The notes below the pieces were generated by a model. It saw only the letters and a list, made by a program, of their open reading frames with translations. It was not told where the DNA came from and did not search any database. From Crossiella sp. SN42 (GTDB taxonomy: Bacteria > Actinomycetota > Actinomycetes > Mycobacteriales > Pseudonocardiaceae): DNA of 64,000 nt. The stretch spans positions 186,001-250,000 of the forward strand of contig NZ_JAMHIV010000004.1 in assembly GCF_023897065.1 (NCBI RefSeq), written 5' to 3'. Each line of letters begins with the position of its first letter. The first letter of the stretch is position 1. Position numbers and translations under genes: made by a program. This document shows positions 8,855 to 16,421 of the stretch, piece after piece.

Positions 8855-9757
8855 TCACCTTGGCCCCTCGTTGTCATGCTCGGGTCGGCGGGGAGCGGTG
8901 CCGGTACTTAGAGGTGCCGTGCCGGTTGAAGCACTATGGGTAAGCACTGGCGGGTCGATGCGCTCCCATCCGACGAGTGTGCTGCGGTAGAACACCTCGT
9001 TGACCGAGACGACGTCACCGATCCGCAGCGCTCGATTGCCGTTGCTGAGGTAGAGCAACGTCTGCGGATCAAGGAGGCCACGGTCATTGCTGAAGTTGAA
9101 CAGGTGGAAGGCCCGCCGGAGAAGGTTCTCGACACCGGAGCAGGTGCTGTCGTTGTAGCGGAACACCTCCACCGCGCACCCGTCGCTGACGGCGTGAAAG
9201 ACCCGGACCTGTGTTCCACTGTCGCCGTCGCAGCCGAGGCCAAGTTCGGCACGCAGTGTTCGGGTCATAGCCAGCGCCAGATCGGCGAGATGCTTCTGCC
9301 AAGTGTCGACAGACAACAGCACCTGCGCGAGCCGCCACCAGTCACCCCCGCTCAGATCGATGTCGAAGTGTCTTCCCTCCATGCCTTTGCCCGCTGTCAG
9401 GACGGTGGCATGGTTGGTCTCCCGCACCGCAAGGCCCCGGGTGATGTCCCAGACCAGCATGTCCGCGGTGACGACGTCGGGTCCGACTAGCGGCACATCG
9501 CATGCCGCGGCACCTTCGAGGTGGGAGGGCAGCACGGCGGGCAGGGCCAGGATCGTGGCGACGACCTCATGTGCGTCGTAATAGGCAAGGTCGTCGCAGT
9601 CCAGCACAAGCGCATTTTCGACCGTGCCAGCAGCACCGGTGGCCAGGAAGAGGATGCTGCTGCGGTGATGCAAGACCACGGACCGCGAATGGTCCGGCTC
9701 GATGCAGATTCGTCTGCTGCGACCGGGACGGAACAAGGCGGTTACGGACTCGTTCAT
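8855..9757 (-). CDS. Hypothetical protein
   Basis: A 300-aa orphan. It has an N-terminal beta-rich part (RSVVLHHRSSILFLATG), then VENALVLDCDDLAYYDAHEVVATILALPAVLP, a central GGDWWRLAQVLLSVDTW, and a C-terminal region containing GDVVSVNEVFYRSTLVGWERIDPP. The WERIDPP phrase resembles WRRIDPP in 7387-8205. The last 30 residues are low-complexity and polar, ending in the Thr/Pro-rich PLSTGTAPRRPE. No obvious ribosome-binding site precedes the ATG. Soluble, function unknown. Confidence 0.55.
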   Translation of the reverse strand: MNESVTALFRPGRSRRICIEPDHSRSVVLHHRSSILFLATGAAGTVENALVLDCDDLAYYDAHEVVATILALPAVLPSHLEGAAACDVPLVGPDVVTADMLVWDITRGLAVRETNHATVLTAGKGMEGRHFDIDLSGGDWWRLAQVLLSVDTWQKHLADLALAMTRTLRAELGLGCDGDSGTQVRVFHAVSDGCAVEVFRYNDSTCSGVENLLRRAFHLFNFSNDRGLLDPQTLLYLSNGNRALRIGDVVSVNEVFYRSTLVGWERIDPPVLTHSASTGTAPLSTGTAPRRPEHDNEGPR

Positions 9758-10192
9758 GAGATGAGATCAGTCTTTCCGGGTGAGCTGTCAACGAGTGAGG
9801 GCATGTGGTCATGTGCGGTAGCCGGGTGACGGCGCTGCGCACTAGATCAACGAAGGAGCGTCTTCAGCGTGATCACAGCGAGCTTCGCGATGCTCCCGCA
9901 TAGTCCGAAGTGGACAGTGTCGATGAGAAATGCTGGCTCAGCAGAGGCTTCTCGTCTGGGCCGAGGTGCTTGAGCTGGATACTCAGCTACTGGGTGGTTG
10001 GCACCCGATGCGATCCGTGCCGCGCGCCTCATAGGTTTCGACTAACTCTGGTGGCATGCCGTCGGTGATGCGGTGACCGGAGAGCTTGTGCCAGGCGATG
10101 GTCCGAGTTTCAGTCACGCCGAACTGCCGCGGCTGGTGCCCTGCACGGTCGTGCCGGAGTGGCAGTCATGGTGAATGGTCAGCTCGCCAGCA
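9758..10192. other. Intergenic, no supportable gene
   Basis: A minus-strand frame of 61 codons (9847-10032) ends with the plausible stretch LIDTVHFGLCGSIAKLAVITL but lacks a ribosome-binding site and has an Arg/Ala/Pro-rich start. I leave it as undecided sequence, possibly decayed. Confidence 0.35.
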
Positions 10193-10720
10193 TCAGCCAT
10201 CGGTAGCCCCTTGCCCGGCTGGCTGCGGGGCACCGGCGGCAACGTCCCAGGCGGCAGGGGCATCGGCGATCCGCTTCAGCGTGTCGAAGGTGAGCGTGTG
10301 TTCGGAGTGCCACTGACGACCAGTGCAGTCGTTGCGGAAGACGTGCAACTCCTCCGCGGTGAACAGGTACAGCCACTCGTACTTGGGGTCGGTTGTCTCA
10401 TCGAGCATGCCGACTGCTGGGCTTCCCACCACGTCGGCGTAGCAGAAGCCGAGCCCTCCGTACGGCTGGATGTAGGCGGGCCGGTTCTCGGCGGTAATCC
10501 CGTTGGTCAGTTCGGCACTGGCCGCGGCCGGGTCGATCACAGACCAGTCGTTGGACAGGATCGCCGTAACCATCTGGTCGATCTCGCCGTTGTGGTAGCG
10601 GTGCAACGCCTCGGCCAGGGCAGGCACTAGGCAGACGGGATCACCGCCTTGGTGGCAGTACCGGGCTCGGTAGATCGTTGCGCACTCCCCGAGGGAGCCG
10701 ATCAGGGATGGTGTGGCCAT
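10193..10720 (-). CDS. Hypothetical protein
   Basis: A 175-aa protein with GGAAGGA just before the ATG. It contains CATIYRARYCHQGGDPVCLVPALAEALHRY near the N-terminus (three Cys in 22 residues) and an aromatic central part (YIQPYGGLGFCYADVVG, then YEWLYLFTAEELHVF). The C-terminus is Ala/Gly-rich and polar. The aromatic beta-type core resembles immunity-like or binding domains in general, but I cannot name a family. It is the last well-supported gene before the decayed 10.7-12.7 kb stretch. Confidence 0.6.
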   Translation of the reverse strand: MATPSLIGSLGECATIYRARYCHQGGDPVCLVPALAEALHRYHNGEIDQMVTAILSNDWSVIDPAAASAELTNGITAENRPAYIQPYGGLGFCYADVVGSPAVGMLDETTDPKYEWLYLFTAEELHVFRNDCTGRQWHSEHTLTFDTLKRIADAPAAWDVAAGAPQPAGQGATDG

Positions 10721-10920
10721 GGGTGTCCTTCCGTTTTCTTATGTCAGCCAGGGGAAAATGGCCAAGTGACATTGCCGTCACGATGTCGAGGGATGTACGG
10801 CGCGGGCCTGCTAGGAAAGAAGACCAGTGAGTCGTCGAGTTCACTGGACGGAGGGCTACGCCGGAGAGCGCACAGACATAGCTGGGTACGGGGAGACTGA
10901 CGTCCTCGGGCGGTGAGTGG

Positions 10921-11148
10921 CTACCGCTTCACACCGGGGCCTTCGTAGGCCGCGGCACGGAAGTCCAGAACAGCCGCGCGGGATGCAGAGCCTGCTGTGA
11001 CACACCAATCGAACCAGCCGGACAGCTGGAGGCCTGAGCGGGATTGCTTGGTGGCGCTGAGGTCGGCGAGCCAGACCGGCTTCTGCCGCTGGTGCCTGAT
11101 GAGTAAGCGGGCGCGGGCGGCCAGGGCGTTGCAGGTAGGTGACTCCAC
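10921..11148 (-). pseudogene. Possible gene fragment
   Basis: A 75-codon frame beginning with GTG. Its middle reads like real protein (LIRHQRQKPVWLADLSATKQSRSGL, FDWCVTAGSASRAAVLDFRAA), but there is no ribosome-binding site and the neighbouring sequence is not coding. I treat it as a short relic or an unrecognised small gene. Confidence 0.3.
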
Positions 11149-11320
11149 CGCGCAGTGCCCTGGCCGCCCGCGTCTGCTTTCATGAGGTCACCAGCGGCAG
11201 AATCGGTCGCCGCGGCGCGAACCGCCACCAGTGTTACGACGCTGGAGCGAATGCATCCGCTATGGTGCAGCGCTTGGCTGCAGCGATAGCCTCAATGGCG
11301 AACATGGAAGGCCGTCCCAA

Positions 11321-11653
11321 TCAGTATTGCGGCTCCCTGCCTCGTTCCTCTGGCCTCCTCGGCCGCAGCGCCCCTCTCGGCACCAGGTGCTTGAGGGCCA
11401 GGGGTGGCACCGTGCTCTCCGCCCGGCCCGCGATGCAGAAGGACACCAGCCCGGCCCAGTAGCCCTCCTCGGTGCGCAGCCAGGCGTGCAGGGTGCCCGG
11501 CACCCGGCCGCTGACCACCAGGCCCTGCTGGCGGATGAGCAGGGTGGCGGAGGAGGCGTCGCCGAGGAAGCCGTGCCGGTACAGCTCGTTGAGGTCCACC
11601 CAGACCGGTCTGCTGCGGTCGTAGACCCGGCCGAGGGAGGGAGCGAGTTGCAC
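11321..11653 (-). CDS. Hypothetical protein, possibly truncated
   Basis: A 110-codon frame with a GTG start. The middle is convincing (RPVWVDLNELYRHGFLGDA, LLIRQQGLVVSGRVPGTL, HAWLRTEEGYWAGLVSFCIAG), while the last 15 residues are Arg/Pro-rich. No clear ribosome-binding site is present, so the true start may lie elsewhere or the gene may be a relic. The family is not recognised. Confidence 0.45.
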   Translation of the reverse strand: MQLAPSLGRVYDRSRPVWVDLNELYRHGFLGDASSATLLIRQQGLVVSGRVPGTLHAWLRTEEGYWAGLVSFCIAGRAESTVPPLALKHLVPRGALRPRRPEERGREPQY

Positions 11654-12749
11654 CGTTCGGTGGTCAGCGCTTCCTCGATCCGCTCGGCCTACGCACGAAC
11701 CGAGAACTGCACAGATTCACACCGTCCCCTGTCTCCCACACCGCGCGCCACACCTCAGGCCCAGCGTGCCGAGCCGGCGGGGCGCGACCGGAGTGGACAA
11801 CCGGGCGTCCGGAGCGACAGCGGAACGGGGTTGCCGGATGGGCTGTGCTTCGCACGAGACACGCCGCACCCCCTCGCCACTGACGTTGCCCCGATTGGGC
11901 AGTAGGGCACCTTGTCATACCCTGATTTCGACTTTGTGCCTTAGCGTCCTACCGCATGCGAAGACACCGACAAGTCGGGCGCACGCGCCAAGCTAGGGCA
12001 CCACCGCGCCCAGCGGATCATCGCGACCCTTGCTCCACACAGATGCAGCGTGGTCGAAAAACGACCAAATCAGCGGCCCATCCGCCCCATAGGGCATCGT
12101 GGCCGCGTGCAGCCATCCGCAGACGCCCCAACTCGCCAGCGGCGACAGCCCCGACGTCATGCAGAAGATCACCGGATGCCAGATTTTCTGGCATCCGGGC
12201 AGTTTCGGTCTCCGTTGAGGCACACTGGTTCGACACCAGCCGCACGTCGGCTGGGTGAACTACGTCGTCCTCAATCCATGTGGACAATGGCGGGTTCGCC
12301 CTGCCCCTACCGTCCGGCTCAACAGGGCGACCAGAGAGGGAAACCCATGGCGGCCGAAGTCAACGGCGCTGCTCCCGCAGCGATGCCCCTTCGGAGTCCG
12401 CGCGAACACCGACGCGCAACCCAGCCAGGTCCAGAGAACTCCGGTCAACCCGCGGCCGTCAGAACCAGCTGACCACCACAGGTATCCGTTAGGTAGAGCC
12501 AGATCAGGCTGTAACTCCGCGTGTGGCCTACTCGGTGCATGACATCGGCGAACCTGCGGGCACGTGCTTGCCACGGTGGCAACGGGCACGGTGGCGTCAT
12601 GCGCAAAGATCAACCGTCCGCTGTCAGCCCGAATATCCGACATCCAGAGCGGAGCGCTATGCTGCGGCGGCTAGACCACCCCTGGACAAGTACAACCCTG
12701 TTGCCACAACAGCGGGGTTCCTAACCATGTCCGGGGGACAGGAGTGGCA
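11654..12749. other. About 1.1 kb of poorly coding DNA
   Basis: No frame gives a convincing protein in this stretch. Short plausible pieces occur on the minus strand (around 12000-12160 and 12300-12640) but none has a start signal and one runs through a perfect hairpin. I read it as decayed or regulatory DNA separating the leftward accessory run from the next gene block. Confidence 0.4.
12172..12198. terminator. Perfect 12-bp hairpin with 3-base loop
   Basis: CCGGATGCCAGA pairs perfectly with TCTGGCATCCGG across a TTT loop. There is no long T tract in either direction. It stands alone in non-coding DNA, so it may be an intrinsic terminator of the actinomycete (I-shaped, U-poor) type, or a protein-binding palindrome. 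Confidence 0.5.
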
Positions 12750-13079
12750 ATGTCTTGGTCTGACCTGATGACCGGCGGCCCGTGGGTGCTGATCGTTCTC
12801 GGCGGGTTCCCTCTGCTGGCCCTGACCGTGATCGTGGCCCTGCTTCTTGGGCGAGGCCGGTCAGTTGATCGGCCTGTATCTGCCAGCTTTCGCATGCTCC
12901 GCGGCCTAGTCGACTTCAATGTGCAGTTCGGCGCTTCCCCGGAGCCGCGAGCGGGCGACGCTACACCGCCCAGCCTCGAAGGCGGGCCAGGTTCACGTCC
13001 GGCGCCAACGCCAAGAACGTCCCGTCAGCGGAAACGCACCCGAGGCCGACGGCGTGCTGCCAACGGCGGCCCGAGTTGA
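12750..13079 (+). CDS. Small single-pass membrane protein
   Basis: The ATG at 12750 has AGGAG seven bases upstream. The protein starts MSWSDLMTGGPW, has one hydrophobic segment at about residues 12-34 (VLIVLGGFPLLALTVIVALLL), then RGRSVDRPVSASFRMLRGLVDFNV. After about residue 75 the frame runs antisense over the relic at 12961-13155 and becomes Pro/Arg-rich, so the original C-terminus was probably shorter and has been replaced. Function unknown; likely an inner-membrane protein with a short cytoplasmic tail. Confidence 0.5.
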   Translation: MSWSDLMTGGPWVLIVLGGFPLLALTVIVALLLGRGRSVDRPVSASFRMLRGLVDFNVQFGASPEPRAGDATPPSLEGGPGSRPAPTPRTSRQRKRTRGRRRAANGGPS

Positions 13080-13155
13080 CACGTCCCATGTGGACAGACA
13101 GCGCACGGTCGAGCGCGTCGGCAGCATGCCGCGCCGTCTGGCCGCCCAGCGCGAG
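12961..13155 (-). pseudogene. Relic (C-terminal end) of a VHMGRVN-family protein, copy 1
   Basis: Reading the minus strand down to the TAG at 12961-12963 gives LALGGQTARHAADALDRALS, VHMGRVNSGRRWQHAVGLGC, VSADGTFLALAPDVNLARL and RGWAV. The VHMGRVNS...SADGTFL...P..NL pattern is the C-terminal end of an actinobacterial/actinophage protein family that I remember as queuine tRNA-ribosyltransferase-like (DUF7221, label uncertain). The N-terminal three quarters are absent; the relic abuts the end of 13160-14518. It matches the second relic at 52183-52476 in 35 of 54 aligned residues by my hand count. Confidence 0.7.
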
Positions 13156-13159
13156 GGGG

Positions 13160-14518
13160 CTACGGCAGGGTGGCGTGGGCGAGGTCGCGCACGCTCAGGT
13201 CGCCTTCTGGAGTGGTGACGGTCGGTGAGATCCAGGCGTGTGAGATCGCGCCGTTGCCGGACAGCAGGATGCGAGGCATGGGATAGACCCCAGCGAGGTG
13301 GCCGGTGTAGCCGGGCACGGAGGCGGCGAGATCTCGGGCGACCCCGAGAGTGCGGCGGTCGGCAGGGCTGTCCACGGCCAGCGTCACTGTCCTGCTGGTG
13401 GCCGGGCGGCCGAGTCCGGGCCGCAGCAGGCGTGAGACAGCTGAGTAGAGCGCGAGCTGGGCAGGGTCTGCGGGGCGGATGAGGGTGAGCATGCGGGCCC
13501 AGATGGGGTCGGTCTCCAGGAGTGCCAGTAGCCGTGGCAGATCGACGTGAGTCGGCGAGGTGTGCAGTTGCCGTCGAAGAGTGGGTTTCAGCGGACTGAG
13601 GCCGGCGGGCTCGTGGATCGGTACGTCGATTCGTCCTGCTCCTGCCAGCCCGCGTTGCACGTAGTACTTGAGCAGGCCCCGCAGTCGAGTGGAACGCGCT
13701 TCGTTCTCGGCCCACCAGTGGGCCAGTACCGCCTGGTTGGCTACTGGCGCCTGTGCGGCATGGTGAAGCAAGTGTAGATAGGGCTGGAGGTCGGGCACAT
13801 CCAGCCAGATGACCACGAGCTGGCTCAGCGGCAGTGTGGAGACCAGGTCGGTGATCGCGGCCGCGAGCCGGACGATGAGCTCCCATTCATACAAGGTGAG
13901 GTGGTCGTCAACGGCGACGTGCGCGACCGGTGTGAAGCTGCCTGGGTCGGCGTGCAGGCCGGCGGCGCGGTGGCCATCGTGGGAACGCAGGCTCACGGCG
14001 GTCGGGCTGAGCAGGGAGGCGCCGGTGATCAGGTGCAGTTCGTCAACGTCGGCGATGGTCTCGGGGAGCGTCTCGGTGGCCTGGGCCGCCATGTGGTGCG
14101 TGCGTGTGCCGACTGTCAGAGGGTTGTAGGCGATGCCTTCGCTCGCGGTGCTGTGACAGAGGGCGGTGCCTTGCAGGGCTGTGTTTTCCAGCTCCAGCAG
14201 TTGGACTAGGCGTGTGAGTCGATGTTCGTTGAGGCGCAGCATCTGGCTGGCGCGGGCCTGGCGCTGTGTGTCGAGGGCGCTGTTGTGTTTGTGCGGCCCA
14301 CACGCTCGGGTGGTGTAGACCAGCGGGAGGTCGGGGATCGGTTCGATGGTGTCCGACGGTTCGAGCGGATACCACCGGAGTGAGTTCGTGGCCTGGATGG
14401 TGGGTCGTGGTGTGATGATGCCGAGTCGTGGTGCGGCTGCCCCGTTGTCCCGTGGTGAGAGTGGATGGTGATCGCGCACGTCGACGGGTTTGTTGTTGTT
14501 TCCCTTGGGGACGGTCAT
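13160..14518 (-). CDS. Orphan 452-aa protein coupled to an FMN dehydrogenase
   Basis: Soluble 452-aa protein that I do not recognise. It has a polar N-terminal tail (about 45 residues), a Leu/His-rich centre (LYEWELIVRLAAAITDLVSTLPLSQLVVIWLDVPDLQPYL), and a C-terminal beta-rich part (TVTLAVDSPADRRTLGVARDLAASVPGYTGHLAGVYPMP, then ILLSGNGAISHAWISPTV). Its ATG overlaps the stop of the FMN-dependent dehydrogenase (ATGA at 14515-14518) and is served by GAGGTG inside that gene's end, so the two are translationally coupled and very likely work together. It could be a biosynthetic enzyme of an uncharacterised family; no catalytic motif is evident to me. Confidence 0.75.
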   Translation of the reverse strand: MTVPKGNNNKPVDVRDHHPLSPRDNGAAAPRLGIITPRPTIQATNSLRWYPLEPSDTIEPIPDLPLVYTTRACGPHKHNSALDTQRQARASQMLRLNEHRLTRLVQLLELENTALQGTALCHSTASEGIAYNPLTVGTRTHHMAAQATETLPETIADVDELHLITGASLLSPTAVSLRSHDGHRAAGLHADPGSFTPVAHVAVDDHLTLYEWELIVRLAAAITDLVSTLPLSQLVVIWLDVPDLQPYLHLLHHAAQAPVANQAVLAHWWAENEARSTRLRGLLKYYVQRGLAGAGRIDVPIHEPAGLSPLKPTLRRQLHTSPTHVDLPRLLALLETDPIWARMLTLIRPADPAQLALYSAVSRLLRPGLGRPATSRTVTLAVDSPADRRTLGVARDLAASVPGYTGHLAGVYPMPRILLSGNGAISHAWISPTVTTPEGDLSVRDLAHATLP

Positions 14519-15858
14519 GTTTCACCTCGCGGTTGCCTCGACTGGATGAGCCCGGGATTGTCGCGAGTGGCCGTTGGCCACGGAGTCGTCAGCAGGCTGG
14601 GTGATCGTGGCCGGGAGTGCAGGCGACTGGGGTGGAGTTGAGAGGGAGAGCAGACACCGGCCAGGGCCATGGTGTGGTCGTAGTCGGCGAGCAGGTTGGC
14701 CAGCACATGGTGGACTCCGTCGTAGCCGTCCAGGGCCACGCCGAGGGCGTAGGGCAGGCCGACGAGCACGGCCTTGGCGCCCAGGGCCAGGGCGATGAAC
14801 ATGTCCAGGCCGCTACGAATGCCGCCGTCGAGTAGCACTGGCACGTCGCGTGCTGCGTGCACCACGGCAGGGAGGGCTTCCAGTGTGGACAGTGTGCCGT
14901 CGAGCTGACGGCCGCCGTGATTGGACACGATGACGCAGTCGGCTCCGCAGTCCAACGCGTTGCGTGTGTCGCGTGCGGTGAGAATCCCCTTCACCGCAAG
15001 GCGTCCCGGCCACCGTCGCCGGAGCAGCGTCAGGTCGTGCCAGGTTCGGGAGCTGTCGGTGGACAATCGGGCGAAGGCTCTGCCTACCGAGGCTGGGTCA
15101 TCGGGATCCTCCACGAGGGCCTGGAAGTGGGGGTCACTGCGGTAGGCAGCCGCACCGCATCCTCGATCGAAGGGCCAGGCCGCGGCGTCCAAGGTGCGGG
15201 GGCGCCAGCCGGGAAGCGCGGTGTCGACGTTGACGACCAGGACCTCGAATCCCGCCTTCTCGGCGCGAGTGAGCAAGCTGGTGTTGAGCTGATCGCTGGC
15301 GCTGAAGAGCAGTTCGAACCAACGCCGGTCCCGGCCTTGGGGAACCAGTTGCTGGATGTCCTCGGGGGTGACCGAGGCCGCGGGACTGAGGATCCAGGGC
15401 AGGCCGAGGTCGGCTGCAGCCTCTGCGATGTGGACATCAGCACTCGGGTGCGCCATGTCCAGCCCACCGATGGGGGCCAACATCAGCGGAGCGGCCATGG
15501 GCGTGCCCAGCACGGTGATCTGGTGGTCACGGATGTCGGCTCCAGCCAGGACATCGGGAATGATGGCGTGGTCGTGGAAAGCGCGACGATTGGCCGCGGC
15601 CGTCCGTCCAGCCCCTGCGGTGCCGCACAGGTAGGCCAGCACGTTCCTGCCACGTTCGTCCTGAGACAGGGTGGCTTCCACCAGGGCCTGGAACTCATCC
15701 AGGCCGGTTGGCCAGAACGGCACTTTGCCGCGCCGTCCGCCCTCCATGAGGTGGGTGTGCTGAGCGCGCAGGGGGTTGCGCTGATCATCGCCGGCCCAGC
15801 TGCCGCGACGATCGGTTGGGTCCCATGAGCGATGCGGGCCATTCTGTTCGCTTGCCAT
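14515..15858 (-). CDS. FMN-dependent alpha-hydroxy-acid dehydrogenase/oxidase
   Basis: A 447-aa member of the lactate/glycolate/mandelate oxidase family (TIM barrel, FMN). Visible: PMAAPLMLAPIGGLDMAHPSAD (FMN-binding strand, about residues 118-140), GLPWILSPAASVTPEDI, VLVVNVDTALPGWRPR near 220, the catalytic/FMN block VKGILTARDTRNALDCGADCVIVSNHGGRQLDG at about residues 285-320 (SNHGGRQLDG contains the active-site His), and VLLDGGIRSGLDMFIALALGAKAVLVGLPYALG. About 70 N-terminal and 45 C-terminal residues are extra and polar. The family oxidises 2-hydroxy acids to 2-oxo acids, here of unknown substrate. The start has GGAGTG upstream. It forms a coupled pair with 13160-14518 and is divergent from the regulator at 16422. 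Confidence 0.93.
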   Translation of the reverse strand: MASEQNGPHRSWDPTDRRGSWAGDDQRNPLRAQHTHLMEGGRRGKVPFWPTGLDEFQALVEATLSQDERGRNVLAYLCGTAGAGRTAAANRRAFHDHAIIPDVLAGADIRDHQITVLGTPMAAPLMLAPIGGLDMAHPSADVHIAEAAADLGLPWILSPAASVTPEDIQQLVPQGRDRRWFELLFSASDQLNTSLLTRAEKAGFEVLVVNVDTALPGWRPRTLDAAAWPFDRGCGAAAYRSDPHFQALVEDPDDPASVGRAFARLSTDSSRTWHDLTLLRRRWPGRLAVKGILTARDTRNALDCGADCVIVSNHGGRQLDGTLSTLEALPAVVHAARDVPVLLDGGIRSGLDMFIALALGAKAVLVGLPYALGVALDGYDGVHHVLANLLADYDHTMALAGVCSPSQLHPSRLHSRPRSPSLLTTPWPTATRDNPGLIQSRQPRGET

Positions 15859-16421
15859 TCAACACTCCGTTCGCTTTTGCAAACATCGTAGCGGTTACGC
15901 AAGCCCCTTCGGCAACCGTGGACGAGCCAGGCGGATCTGCAGAGCCGGGCCTGCATGGAGTCGTCGGCGTCACCCCTGCCGCTGACCGCACCGCGTGGAG
16001 CACGCAGCGGCCACGGCGGCTGCACGATCCAAGGGGTGTTGCACCTGTTCCTGACACAGTGCTCGAAGCACAAGCAGGGGCGACCACGGGAACGGCGGAT
16101 GCAGGACCGCAGGCGGCGCAGGGGGTAAGCCTCGGGGCGGGCGGGGTGTTGTCAGGCAGCCGTGGCTCACCCGTTTGGACGGCGTCGGTAATCGGTTTCC
16201 TTGATATAACCGCCGCTCTTCTCCCTTGCAGGTTCAACTCACTCTGATTGCGATGTCAAGGCGTATTGGGTGTCGTTGCGGGTACAACTGCTGCGGATGT
16301 GGCTTATGCTCAGGCCGCGCTGTCTGGGGAGCACAGCGGTCGAGCGGTCAGGGGAACCGATGCAGACGACACTGATGACGGCCCGGTTGGGTTGCGGAGT
16401 AGACCGCCTGCGGGTGTCTTA
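15859..16421. other. Divergent regulatory region
   Basis: About 560 bases between the leftward FMN-dehydrogenase operon and the rightward large regulator. I see no gene. It should contain promoters for both directions and probably the regulator's operator. An in-frame extension of the regulator back to an ATG at 16248 is possible but has no ribosome-binding site. Confidence 0.5.

Noticed and set aside
9847-10032. 61-codon minus-strand frame
   Set aside because: Plausible end but no start signal; too short to support.
14857-15828. 323-codon plus-strand frame opposite the FMN dehydrogenase
   Set aside because: Antisense frame of a well-recognised enzyme, without start signals.
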